Shown in pieces: positions 1 through 8,026 of a DNA stretch of 64,000 bases. Positions within the stretch are counted from its first letter, which is position 1. Every line of letters starts with the position of its first letter. Below the pieces are notes generated by a model that worked only from the letters and a program-made list of their open reading frames with translations, made no database searches and had not been told where the DNA came from. The position numbers were made by a program, and so were the translations under genes. This stretch comes from Billgrantia endophytica (GTDB lineage: Bacteria; Pseudomonadota; Gammaproteobacteria; Pseudomonadales; Halomonadaceae), in contig NZ_PNRF01000042.1 in assembly GCF_002879615.1 (NCBI RefSeq), positions 31,729-95,728 of the forward strand. The letters run 5' to 3'.

Positions 1-765
1 GCCACGGGCACCGACAGCGTAGCCGCCGATGCCACGCTCGAAAGCCGCGAACAGCGGATCATGGCTGCGCCGTTCCGCGGCTATATCGAAGAGATCCTGG
101 TGCGTCCCGGCGACCGCGTCGAGGCCGGTCAGCCACTGGCGTTGATGGATGCCCGCGATCTCGCCCTGGAGCGGCTGCAGTGGCAGAGCGAACTGGCCAA
201 GTTTGCCGGCCAGGAGCAGGAGATGCGTGCCATGGGCGACCGCGCCGCGCTGAACGTGATTGCCGCCCAGCGTGACCAGGCAGAGGCACGCCTGGCGCTG
301 GTCGAATCGCGGTTGGCGCGGGCGACTCTGCTGGCGCCCTTCGATGGGGTGCTGGTCTCCGGCGATCTGACCCAGCGGCTTGGCGGCAGCGTCGAAGCCG
401 GTGAGGAGCTCTATCGTATTTCGCCGCTGGAGGGGCTACGCGTCGAGCTTGAGGTGCCAGAGGCACGCATCAACGACATCGCCGTGGGCCAGCGCGGTGA
501 ACTGGTCCTGGCGGCGATGACCGAAGCGCGGCTACCGTTGCAGATCGAGCGGCTGACCCCGCAGACGCGCAGTGCCGAGGGCAGCAGTCGCTTCGTGGTC
601 GAGGCGAGTCTCGACGAGGCGGCGCTGGGAGAGCGCATTCAAGTGCTGCGGCCCGGTATGCAGGGCGTTGGGCGTATCGAGATCGGCGAGCGCCGCCGGC
701 TCGAGATCTGGACGCGCGAACTCGTCGACTGGTTGCGGCTGTCGGCCTGGCGCTGGTGGGGCTAG
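1..765 (+). CDS. HlyD-family periplasmic adaptor (5' end outside window)
   Basis: The reading frame is open from base 1, so the start lies upstream and about 254 residues are visible. The visible part has a biotinyl-lipoyl-like half domain (GYIEEILVRPGDRVEAGQPL, from about residue 27), an alpha-helical hairpin of about 55 residues rich in E, Q, A and R, the returning lipoyl half (LLAPFDGVLVSG), and a beta-barrel region. These are the parts of a membrane fusion protein bridging an inner-membrane exporter and an outer-membrane channel. The tail is rich in W, R and L and ends four bases before the M50 gene, so the two are co-transcribed. In this cluster it probably works with the M50-HlyD fusion and the SecA-like ATPase. 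The family call is firm; the cargo is unknown. Confidence 0.85.
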   Translation, partial: ATGTDSVAADATLESREQRIMAAPFRGYIEEILVRPGDRVEAGQPLALMDARDLALERLQWQSELAKFAGQEQEMRAMGDRAALNVIAAQRDQAEARLALVESRLARATLLAPFDGVLVSGDLTQRLGGSVEAGEELYRISPLEGLRVELEVPEARINDIAVGQRGELVLAAMTEARLPLQIERLTPQTRSAEGSSRFVVEASLDEAALGERIQVLRPGMQGVGRIEIGERRRLEIWTRELVDWLRLSAWRWWG

Positions 766-768
766 CGT

Positions 769-2919
769 ATGGCGGGACCGCTGTTCAGCCAGCACTGGCA
801 CCGCGTGGCCGAGCTACGCCTGCGGCTACGCGGCCACGCCAGCCTGCATCGCCATGAATATCGCGGTGAGCCCTGGTATGTGCTTCATGACGGCCTCACC
901 GGTCAGGTGCATCGCTTCACTCCAGAAGCCTATCAGGTCATCGGTCGGTTGGATGGCAAGCGTAGCGTGCGCGAGATATGGGATCAGGTCAGCGCCTCGC
1001 TGGGCGATGCCATGCCCACCCAGCAGGAGCTCATTGAGCTGATCGGCCGGCTGCATAATGCCAACGTGCTGGCCGGACAGGGCGAGATCGACATCGATGA
1101 ACTCTCGCGGCGACAGGCCACCCAGCGGCGCAGCAAGTGGCTACAGATGATTCGCTCGCCGCTGGGCATTCGCATCCCGCTACTCGACCCGGAGCGCTTC
1201 GTGGCCGCCAGCTACCCGTTGGTACGGCCGCTGATCGGCCCGCTGGGCGGACTGATATGGCTGGTCACGCTGCTCTCGGCATTGCTGCTGATGGGCATTC
1301 ACTGGTCATCGCTGACCGCCAACCTTGCCGACCGCGTGCTGGGCGTGGGTAATCTGGTGATGTTGGCGCTGATCTATCCGCTGATCAAGGCACTGCACGA
1401 ACTAGGGCATGCCTGGGCTACCAAGGACGCCGGGGGCGAAGTCCACGAGGTCGGCATCATGCTGCTGGTGTTCTTCCCGGTGCCCTATGTGGACGCCAGT
1501 GCCGCTGCCGCCTGTCCCGACAAGTATCGGCGCATGCTGGTCGGCGCAGCAGGCATCATGGTCGAGCTGTTTCTTGCCTCGCTGGCAATGCTGGTCTGGG
1601 TGATGGCGGAGCCGGGCCTGATCAGGGCCGCTGCCTTCAACGTGATGCTGATTGCCGGGGTGTCCACGCTGCTGTTCAACGGCAACCCGCTGCTGCGTTT
1701 CGATGCCTACTACGTGTTGGCCGATTTTCTGGAAATCCCCAACCTGTTCAGTCGTGCCAACCAGCAGGTCGGCTATGTGGTCAAGCGCTACCTGCTGGGC
1801 CGTCGCGAGGTAACCTCGCATGCCGGGTCCAGGCGTGAAGCCTGCTGGCTGGTCGGCTACGCGGTCACCTCGTTCTGCTATCGCTTGATGATCATGGTGG
1901 CGATCGCCGTGTTCGTCGCAACCCGTTACCTGTTCGTAGGGATCCTCCTTGCCCTTTGGTCGGTGAGCATGACCCTGCTACTTCCACTGGCGAAAATGTT
2001 CAAGGCGATGACCATGGATGACGCACTGGAAGGCTCTCGCGCCAAAGCCTGGGGGTGGTTCGTTACGGCGACGGGGCTTGTCGGCGTGCTGCTGTTCGCC
2101 ATGCCCATACCCTATGCCACGACGCTGCATGGGGTGGTCGATAGCCGCGAGCCGGCGCAACTGCGTGTCGGCGCCAGCGGCACTCTGGCTGAGCTATGGG
2201 TCGAGGACGGCAGCGAGGTGGCGGCCGGTGAGCCCTTGCTGAGGCTCGAGGCACCGGAGCTTGCCACCGAGGTACAATTGCTGGAAGCCGAGGTACGCGA
2301 GATCGAGCAGCAATTGCTGGCCAGCGTGCGTAACGCCCAGGCAGCCAGCCTGCTGCGTGAGACCCTGGCGTTGACCGGGCAGCGCCTCGACGATGCCCGC
2401 CAACGCGCTGCGGCCACCGTGCTCAATAGCCCTCGTGACGGCCTGCTGTTGATGCCGGAAGGGACACCGTTGCTGGGCCGCTTCGTGGAGCGTGGCACGG
2501 CGCTGGCCGTGGTCGTCAGGCCTGAAGACCTACGGGTGCGCACGCTGGTGCCTACCCATCGTGCCGATCGTGTGCGTGACGACGCCCAGTCGGTGGCCCT
2601 GCGCCTGCCAGGGGCAGACGACAGCGTAAGCTCGCGACTGGCCTGGATGGCGCCGAGTTCGTCCTATGAGATTCCCAGCGACGTGTTAAGTGTGGAAGGG
2701 GGCGGTAGCATAGCCCTCGACCCTCAGGCCGAGGCACCGCTGACCGCCTTTCGGCGCCACTACCTGGCCGATTTCGATGCCGCTGCACTGATTGCCGGCG
2801 AGCGTTCGGTACGGCTGGGGCAACGGGTTCACGTGCGAGTGGCGCATGCACCCGAACCGGCGGGGTTCCGGTTATGGCGCGATACGCGGCGCTCCTTTCT
2901 CCGGCTGTTCGATGTATGA
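769..2919 (+). CDS. PqqD-like / M50 zinc metalloprotease / HlyD fusion membrane protein
   Basis: A 716-residue protein with three parts. Residues about 25-105 resemble a PqqD-type peptide-binding domain (LHDGLTGQVHRFTPEAY and a following helical segment). Residues about 150-445 are a polytopic site-2-protease (M50) core, with the zinc motif HELGH at 210-214 and the likely third ligand D312 in NPLLRFD. Residues about 450-716 are a periplasmic HlyD-like adaptor (GTLAELWVEDGSEVAAGEPL, coiled coil, barrel). Related proteins are annotated as putative peptide zinc metalloproteases and occur with peptide or protein export genes. The stop overlaps the SecA-like start (ATGA), so translation is probably coupled. 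Whether it cuts a leader or only transports is not visible. The zinc residues are intact. Confidence 0.85.
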   Translation: MAGPLFSQHWHRVAELRLRLRGHASLHRHEYRGEPWYVLHDGLTGQVHRFTPEAYQVIGRLDGKRSVREIWDQVSASLGDAMPTQQELIELIGRLHNANVLAGQGEIDIDELSRRQATQRRSKWLQMIRSPLGIRIPLLDPERFVAASYPLVRPLIGPLGGLIWLVTLLSALLLMGIHWSSLTANLADRVLGVGNLVMLALIYPLIKALHELGHAWATKDAGGEVHEVGIMLLVFFPVPYVDASAAAACPDKYRRMLVGAAGIMVELFLASLAMLVWVMAEPGLIRAAAFNVMLIAGVSTLLFNGNPLLRFDAYYVLADFLEIPNLFSRANQQVGYVVKRYLLGRREVTSHAGSRREACWLVGYAVTSFCYRLMIMVAIAVFVATRYLFVGILLALWSVSMTLLLPLAKMFKAMTMDDALEGSRAKAWGWFVTATGLVGVLLFAMPIPYATTLHGVVDSREPAQLRVGASGTLAELWVEDGSEVAAGEPLLRLEAPELATEVQLLEAEVREIEQQLLASVRNAQAASLLRETLALTGQRLDDARQRAAATVLNSPRDGLLLMPEGTPLLGRFVERGTALAVVVRPEDLRVRTLVPTHRADRVRDDAQSVALRLPGADDSVSSRLAWMAPSSSYEIPSDVLSVEGGGSIALDPQAEAPLTAFRRHYLADFDAAALIAGERSVRLGQRVHVRVAHAPEPAGFRLWRDTRRSFLRLFDV

Positions 2920-4871
2920 CCACGCTAAAGCTACCGCGTGATGTGATGGCGCGGCCCGAACGCCGGCTCGAGGCACCGACCAGTCTCGAGAAGCCCTGGC
3001 ACTGGCTGCGTGCTCGGGTCACGCGCCCGGCACGGGTGAGACGGCTGGCCATGGGGCTGGCGCTGGGACGCATCCATCGCCATGCTCGCTGGTGGGCGAA
3101 CCTCGACGACGCACGCTTCGACGCCGAGGTGATGACCCTGCGTCAAGCCTTGATTCACCGTGGCCTGACACGTGCGTTGCTGCTGAAGACCCTGGCCGCA
3201 GTGCGCGAAGCGGCGGGTCGCGAGCTTGGCATGCGCCACCACGACGTGCAACTGATGGGCGGCCTGGCCATGCTGGACGGGCATATCGCCGAGATGCAAA
3301 CCGGCGAGGGCAAGACCCTCACGGCTACCTTGCCGGCCGCCGCAGCGGCCCTGGCCGGCACGCCGGTGCATGTGATCACCGTCAACGACTATCTCGCCGC
3401 GCGGGATGCCGAGTTGATGACACCGGTCTATGTGCGGCTGGGCCTCAACGTCGCCGCCATCGTGCATGAGATGACACCCGATGAGCGGCGCCAGGCCTAT
3501 GCCGCCGACGTGGTCTACTGCACCAACAAGGAACTGGTATTCGACTACCTGCGCGACAGCCAGGTACTGGGGCGCTTTCGTCAGCCCATGCTCGCCCACG
3601 CCGCTCGCCTGCGCGGCGACCTGCAGCATCAGCAGCTATTGCTGCGTGGCCTGCATTTCGCGATTGTCGATGAGGCCGACAGTGTGATGCTCGACGAGGC
3701 CCGCACGCCGCTGATTCTCTCCGGGCCGGCACCGCATGAGGCCTTCGATGTCGAGCTTATCGATCAGGCCATCGCCCTGGCGGGCACCTTCGTCGAAGGC
3801 GTTCACTTCGTCAAGGAACGTAGCCAATTGCATCTCACTGAGGCTGGCAAGACTCGGCTGGCCGAGCAGAGCGAGCAACTGATGCAAGGCCAGGGGGCCG
3901 GCAGCGGCTGGGTGGGGCGCTCGCGGCGTGAATGGTTGATCCAGCAGGCGCTGGTGGCGCACCACCATTTCCAGCGTGATCAGCACTATCTGGTGCGTGA
4001 CGGCAAGGTGCAGATCATCGATGAGCACACCGGACGGGTGATGGCCGACCGTAGTTGGGAGAAGGGCCTGCAGCAGATGATCGAGCGCCTGGAAGGCTGT
4101 GAGCCAAGTGACCCCAACGTCACTCTGGCGCGCCTGACGTATCAGCGCTTCTTTCGGCGTTACCATCATCTGGCCGGCATGACCGGTACCGCCCGCGAAG
4201 TACGCCAGGAGCTATGGGTCACCTACCGTCGGCGGGTCGTCGCGATTCCCCCGCACCGCCCCGGCAAGCGCCAGTATCTGGGTACCACCTGTGTGGCCGA
4301 TCGCGAAGCGAAGTGGCGCTTGATCTCCCGGCGTGCCGCCCAACTGGCCGCCGAGCAGCGTGCGGTACTGGTGGCCACGGTGACGCTGGCCGATGCCGAG
4401 GCACTATCTGACGCGATGCGTGCCGACGGTATCGAGCACGCCATGCTCAGTGCCCGGCAGGATGCCGAAGAAGCCGAGGTGATCGCCCGTGCGGGCACCG
4501 CCGGCGCGATCACCGTGGCCACCAGCATGGCTGGGCGAGGCACCGATATCGCCCTCGACGATACCGCCACGGCGGCGGGTGGGTTACATGTGATCATCGC
4601 CGGCCACCACGACGCCTCGCGGGTCGACCGCCAGATCGCCGGGCGCAGCGCCCGCCAAGGAGACCCCGGTAGCGTGGAGTTCGTGGTCGCCGACGATGAA
4701 CTCCTGCTCGAGGAACTCGACGGCTGGCACCGGCACATGGGCAAGCTGCCGGCGCGGCTGCATCGCGCCCAGGCCATCCGGGAGGCGCGCCATGCACGGG
4801 AACGGGCGCGTTTACTGGCCGCTGACTGGCGTGAGGGTGAGCTACTCGGTTTCAGCGGTCAGGGTGAGTAA
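2916..4871 (+). CDS. SecA-like preprotein translocase ATPase (short paralogue)
   Basis: A 651-residue SecA homologue. Walker A is MQTGEGKT (127-134), Walker B is a literal DEAD (252-255) followed by the SecA-typical LDEARTPL, then VRDGKVQIIDEHTGR, MTGT (422-425), TSMAGRGTDIAL and GRSARQGDPGS (576-586). Both nucleotide-binding folds and a crosslinking-domain region are present. The protein stops about 55 residues after the last ATPase motif, so it lacks most of the helical scaffold/wing and the C-terminal zinc linker of housekeeping SecA (about 900 residues). The start at 2916 overlaps the M50 stop as ATGA; an upstream in-frame ATG at 2874 would overlap by 46 bases. It is probably a dedicated SecA2-type motor for the neighbouring export system; that partnership is inferred from the operon. 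Confidence 0.88.
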   Translation: MTTLKLPRDVMARPERRLEAPTSLEKPWHWLRARVTRPARVRRLAMGLALGRIHRHARWWANLDDARFDAEVMTLRQALIHRGLTRALLLKTLAAVREAAGRELGMRHHDVQLMGGLAMLDGHIAEMQTGEGKTLTATLPAAAAALAGTPVHVITVNDYLAARDAELMTPVYVRLGLNVAAIVHEMTPDERRQAYAADVVYCTNKELVFDYLRDSQVLGRFRQPMLAHAARLRGDLQHQQLLLRGLHFAIVDEADSVMLDEARTPLILSGPAPHEAFDVELIDQAIALAGTFVEGVHFVKERSQLHLTEAGKTRLAEQSEQLMQGQGAGSGWVGRSRREWLIQQALVAHHHFQRDQHYLVRDGKVQIIDEHTGRVMADRSWEKGLQQMIERLEGCEPSDPNVTLARLTYQRFFRRYHHLAGMTGTAREVRQELWVTYRRRVVAIPPHRPGKRQYLGTTCVADREAKWRLISRRAAQLAAEQRAVLVATVTLADAEALSDAMRADGIEHAMLSARQDAEEAEVIARAGTAGAITVATSMAGRGTDIALDDTATAAGGLHVIIAGHHDASRVDRQIAGRSARQGDPGSVEFVVADDELLLEELDGWHRHMGKLPARLHRAQAIREARHARERARLLAADWREGELLGFSGQGE

Positions 4872-4909
4872 TATCGCCTGAGACGCACCTCGGCATTACA
4901 GGAGCCATC

Positions 4910-5659
4910 ATGCATCCCATCTATCCTCTAGCCACCGCGCTTGGTGTTCTGCTATTGGTGAGCCCCGGCGGCGCCGAGGAGCCGGATTCGGTCGCCCTGG
5001 GCTTTGGTGAGATCAGTTGCCTGGTCGAGCCGGGCCGCCAGGCCACGCTCTCCACGCAAATTCCCGGCGTCATCGCCGAACTGCTGGTCAGGGCCGGAGA
5101 CGACGTGGAGGCCGGGCAGGAACTGTTCCGTCAGGCGCAGGACGTCGAGCGGGCCAGCATGTCCCTCGAGGGCGCGCGCGCGGAGTATGCCGGGCGCCGT
5201 CTACAGCGCAATCAGCGGCTGATCGAGCAGGGGATGCTCAGCGATAGCGAGCGCGATGAACTCGATACCGAACTGCGCCTGGCACGCATGCAAGTCAATC
5301 TGGCCAATGCTCAGCTTGGGCAGCGTAGCACCACTGCCCCCTTCAGTGGCCTGGTAACGCGCCTGTACGCTGAGGAGGGTGAATACATCGACGCTACCCC
5401 GGTGCTCGATCTGGTGCAGCTCGATCCGCTGCGGATCGAAGCCGTGCTGCCGTTAACGGCCTATGGGCGACTGGCGGTGGGCGATACGCTCGGCGTCAGG
5501 CTACATGCGCCCGCTGAACGTGACGTGGGGGCCGATGTCGAGCGTATCGACGGCGTGATCGATGTCTCGAGCGGTACCTTTGGAGTTGGCCTGGTACTCG
5601 ATAATCCCGAGGATGACATCCCTGCCGGTATCAACTGTTCGCTGTATTGGCATGGTTGA
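4910..5659 (+). CDS. Periplasmic adaptor subunit (RND/HlyD membrane-fusion type) with signal peptide
   Basis: A 249-residue protein. An N-terminal hydrophobic signal (about residues 1-22, ending SPGGAEE) is followed by a lipoyl half (IPGVIAELLVRAGDDVEAGQ), a helical hairpin (about 75-140), the second lipoyl half (TTAPFSGLVTRLYAEEGEYI) and a beta-barrel. It lies 38 bases after the SecA-like gene and has a clear ribosome site (CAGGAG). A second adaptor in one operon, this one secreted rather than membrane-anchored, suggests a multi-part envelope-spanning assembly. No RND pump or TolC gene follows in the window. Confidence 0.85.
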   Translation: MHPIYPLATALGVLLLVSPGGAEEPDSVALGFGEISCLVEPGRQATLSTQIPGVIAELLVRAGDDVEAGQELFRQAQDVERASMSLEGARAEYAGRRLQRNQRLIEQGMLSDSERDELDTELRLARMQVNLANAQLGQRSTTAPFSGLVTRLYAEEGEYIDATPVLDLVQLDPLRIEAVLPLTAYGRLAVGDTLGVRLHAPAERDVGADVERIDGVIDVSSGTFGVGLVLDNPEDDIPAGINCSLYWHG

Positions 5660-5696
5660 ACCGTGTGCTGGGAAACTTGCCGGGTAACCGCATCTC

Positions 5697-5787
5697 AACG
5701 GCCACGATCCCTATGCCTACCTGAAGGACGTACTGGAACGGCTGCCGACACACAAGGCCAGCCAGATCCACGAACTCCCGCCTCAGA
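5697..5787 (+). pseudogene. IS66-family transposase (TnpC) C-terminal remnant
   Basis: Translation gives NGHDPYAYLKDVLERLPTHK followed by ASQIHEL, which is the conserved C-terminus of IS66 transposases. Nothing of the rest of the protein precedes it, and the reading frame upstream is the end of the adaptor gene. It is a short relic that breaks off inside a near-perfect palindrome. Confidence 0.75.
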
Positions 5788-5806
5788 ATTCTGAGGCAGG
5801 AGTTCG
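5771..5806. repeat. 36-bp near-perfect palindrome at remnant junction
   Basis: The arms CGAACTCCCGCCTCAG (5771-5786) and CTGAGGCAGGAGTTCG (5791-5806) are complementary except for one position, around the centre AATT. The palindrome sits exactly where the IS66 remnant meets the nuclease remnant. It may be a recombination scar or a partial duplication in inverted orientation. Confidence 0.7.
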
Positions 5807-5970
5807 TGGAGGGCTACAGCGGCAACTACATCACCCCGCTGTTCGAGGAGAAGTTCGAGGATGTCGTCTGGTCGGTGGAGATCCACTGGCAAGGCGTGGC
5901 GCAGCGAGTGTTCCTCTACATCCTGCGGGAGTTCCAGTCCTCGGTGGACCGCACCATGCACATCAGCCAG
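5791..5970 (+). pseudogene. Rpn-family recombination-promoting nuclease fragment
   Basis: The frame reads QEFVEGYSGNYITPLFEEKF and then FEDVVWSV, ending with FLYILREFQSSVDRTMHI. This matches the PD-(D/E)XK core of Rpn/transposase_31 proteins: a D in the DVVW strand and the E-x-Q of EFQSSVD. The N-terminus and everything after the E-x-Q motif are missing, and the frame runs into a dispersed repeat. Non-functional remnant. Confidence 0.6.
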
Positions 5971-5980
5971 CGCAGCGGCC

Positions 5981-6110
5981 CCGCCAAGGCGCCTGACGGC
6001 GCCAGTCGCGATGGGGACCAGCGCTCCCACAGCGATACTCTCCACCCAGGCGGAGCAAGCCGCTGTTGAAGATAGCTTCAGCTCGCGACCGCGGGGTTGC
6101 GATAGTCGCT
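5981..6110 (-). repeat. Dispersed intergenic repeat, copy 1 (reverse orientation)
   Basis: Contains the hairpin core GGCGCCTGACGGCGCC (5988-6003), followed by GTCGCGATGGGGACCAGCG and then GCTCGCGACCGCGGGGTTGC. The same modules recur at 7886-8008, 10891-10980 and 63692-64000. Orientation is opposite to the array at the window end. Confidence 0.7.
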
Positions 6111-6113
6111 ATC

Positions 6114-6425
6114 TCACTCCTGCGGTTGCAGCGCCTGTTCCAGCAGGGCGGGTTGGCGTGGTATGAGTCCGACCTTGAATCCAAGGGGGCGGTAGACGCG
6201 ATTCATGACGGTGAACGAGATATTGCCTTTGTCGCCTTCCATATCCGACAGCGTGCGTCGGCTGACGCCAGCCAGGCGGGCGTAGTCTTCTTGCGAGAGC
6301 CCCAGCGCGTCACGCCGTAAGGTGCGCAGGAGCTGGCCTTCACTGATCTCGCCGGTGAGCAGTTTTCGGGCGGCCTCGATGAGCTTCCGTTCACGCTCAT
6401 CCGGGGTGAGTTCGCGTTGCTTCAT
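6114..6425 (-). CDS. HipB-like XRE-family HTH regulator/antitoxin
   Basis: A 103-residue protein with a helix-turn-helix at about residues 44-68 (LGLSQEDYARLAGVSRRTLS) followed by DMEGDKGNISFTVMNRV, typical of HipB-type and XRE antitoxins. Its start overlaps the stop of the HipA-like gene by four bases (ATGA on the minus strand), so it is the second gene of the pair. It probably neutralises the kinase and represses the promoter through the palindromes upstream of the kinase gene. That role is inferred from family and context. Confidence 0.85.
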   Translation of the reverse strand: MKQRELTPDERERKLIEAARKLLTGEISEGQLLRTLRRDALGLSQEDYARLAGVSRRTLSDMEGDKGNISFTVMNRVYRPLGFKVGLIPRQPALLEQALQPQE

Positions 6426-7768
6426 ATCAACCCCCAGCGTTTGAGCCTGGCATCCAGCGACCCGAGTCCGACGGCGGGCATGGTGAGGATGCGATCGGGT
6501 ATGCCGCGGTTACGCAGCCGTTCTTGTAGCCCGGTCAGGCGTTCGGCTAGGGCTTGCAGATCCTTCATGATGCGTTCAGCCGGTGCCAGGTCGTTCAGTG
6601 CGTGGGCTATGGCGGCCCAGTCGAAGTCGCCACCCTCTTCGAAAGGCGAGCCCCAGCGCGTTGTGCGCGTTACGCCCTCGGGGTCGGCCTTCATGGGGGC
6701 GAAGTCATAGACGGGGGCGTGCCAGATCCCTGCCGGGCGCTTGAGCAGGGCGGCGTTTCGGCCATGGTTGTCCGAGTTTCCGAACGCGACATTGAGCAAG
6801 TCGCGCCTGATCCATTCCACGACGAAGGCTTCGCGATCGAACGTTTCTTCGAGTTCCACGACTCGGTGCTGGTGCTCGAGGAGTTCGACCAGACGGCGGA
6901 TGACCTGGAAATGATCCAGGTGGGTGCCAGGAGCGGCACCGAGCAGGGCATAGACGGATTCGAGTCCGAAGCGGGCCAGGCCTTCGGGGCGCATTTCAAC
7001 GTCGAAGCGGGGCAGCCAAAGCGAGGGGTATCGTTGGCCTTCGACCAGCCGCATGGTGGCCGTATCGATGGTGTCGATGCCCAGGGCGGCCAGCTCGTGG
7101 TAATAGTGATATTCGGTGCGGAGTATGTCGCAGTCGTCCTGGTTGCGTCTGCCTCGAGGAAACTTCACCAGGTAGTGGGTATCGCTGTTGTAGGGGTCGT
7201 CCTGCCAGGTGTCGATCCAGATGGCATCGTCCGGGCTACAGCGCAGCAAGAGTTTTGGCGCTTCGCCTCCTGCGCCGGTGGCGCCACCGCTGGCCGCTCC
7301 CATCTGCTGGGCGTATTCGAGAAAGTCGCCATGGCGCTCGATGACGTCATCGAGGGTGAAGCGGCGCTCGTGCAATCGTGTGCCGGCCGGTCGTGCCGGT
7401 ACGGCTTCCTTGATGCGAAGGTTGCCGACTGGGGCTATGGTGCCGTGTTGCAGCAGTGCACTGTCCTGCTGGCCTGTCGGCATGCCTTGCAATCCGAGAT
7501 GTTCGATCCAGTAACGACGGCTGGCGCCAGCAGGCATGATGTCTTCCATGAAGCCGAACCAGCGCTGGCCATGCTGCTTCAGCATCAGCTCAACGGGTAG
7601 CGTCAGGCTGCAGGCATGCTCATCGTCTCGAAACATCCAGTCCAGCGCATACGTCTGCAGATAGGCTAGCCGGGCTGGCCCGTGAGTGCCTTGCTCCGGT
7701 TGAGGCACCTCCAGCAAGGCGGCATCGTGCCAGCATTGGCCGTGATAGATCTGTAGGGTTAGCTCCAT
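6422..7768 (-). CDS. HipA-like serine/threonine kinase toxin
   Basis: A 448-residue HipA-family protein. It has the N-terminal couple-type region (LTLPVELMLKQHGQRWFGFM), a glycine-rich nucleotide segment (APKLLL, YLVKFPRG), the catalytic motif NSDNHGRN with D333 and N338, and the metal-binding D355 in YDFAPM. The kinase residues look intact. HipA kinases phosphorylate aminoacyl-tRNA synthetases or related targets and cause growth arrest. The gene precedes its HTH partner, whereas in classical hipBA the antitoxin comes first. Upstream lie three operators at 7783-7882 and a candidate -10 TATGAT (minus strand, 7801-7806). Confidence 0.88.
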   Translation of the reverse strand: MELTLQIYHGQCWHDAALLEVPQPEQGTHGPARLAYLQTYALDWMFRDDEHACSLTLPVELMLKQHGQRWFGFMEDIMPAGASRRYWIEHLGLQGMPTGQQDSALLQHGTIAPVGNLRIKEAVPARPAGTRLHERRFTLDDVIERHGDFLEYAQQMGAASGGATGAGGEAPKLLLRCSPDDAIWIDTWQDDPYNSDTHYLVKFPRGRRNQDDCDILRTEYHYYHELAALGIDTIDTATMRLVEGQRYPSLWLPRFDVEMRPEGLARFGLESVYALLGAAPGTHLDHFQVIRRLVELLEHQHRVVELEETFDREAFVVEWIRRDLLNVAFGNSDNHGRNAALLKRPAGIWHAPVYDFAPMKADPEGVTRTTRWGSPFEEGGDFDWAAIAHALNDLAPAERIMKDLQALAERLTGLQERLRNRGIPDRILTMPAVGLGSLDARLKRWGLI

Positions 7769-7782
7769 TGATTCGTTGCCAT

Positions 7783-7882
7783 GTGAACTATTCTGCTCAC
7801 ATCATAGGCGATAACTGCTTTTTTGAGAATAATAATGCTCAGAAAATTACCTTGAGAAGATTTTTGAGCATTATTCAGCTCA
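7783..7882 (-). promoter_or_regulatory. Three 18-bp palindromic operators at 41-bp spacing upstream of hipA-like gene
   Basis: The palindromes are GTGAACTATTCTGCTCAC (7783-7800), TGAGAATAATAATGCTCA (7824-7841) and TGAGCATTATTCAGCTCA (7865-7882). Each has complementary 4-5 base ends around an AT-rich centre, and centres are exactly 41 bp apart (7791.5, 7832.5, 7873.5). The proximal site ends 15 bp before the kinase start and abuts a possible -10 (TATGAT on the minus strand). The array is AT-rich in a GC-rich chromosome. It is the expected form of an autoregulatory HipB operator set. Confidence 0.75.
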
Positions 7883-7885
7883 GAT

Positions 7886-8008
7886 CATCGCCAACGCTGA
7901 TGGCACCGCGGTCGCGAGCTGACGCTATCTCCCACAACCTGCTTTTACCACCCTGTCGGAGCGCTGGTCCCCATCGCGACTGGCGCCGTCAGGCGCCTCG
8001 ATGGCGAC
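7886..8008 (+). repeat. Dispersed intergenic repeat, copy 2 (forward)
   Basis: Contains ATCGCCAACGCTG, CCGCGGTCGCGAGCTGA, the spacer CCTGCTTTTACCACCCT, GGAGCGCTGGTCC and the hairpin GGCGCCGTCAGGCGCC (7982-7997). The order and orientation match the tandem array at 63692-64000, so this copy spans the end of one unit and the start of the next. Confidence 0.75.
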
Positions 8009-8026
8009 CCCAGTATATCGATGGGC

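Noticed and set aside
5806..6069. 87-residue plus-strand ORF as an intact gene
   Set aside because: Its first part is only the middle of an Rpn nuclease and its last 25 residues are read through the dispersed repeat.
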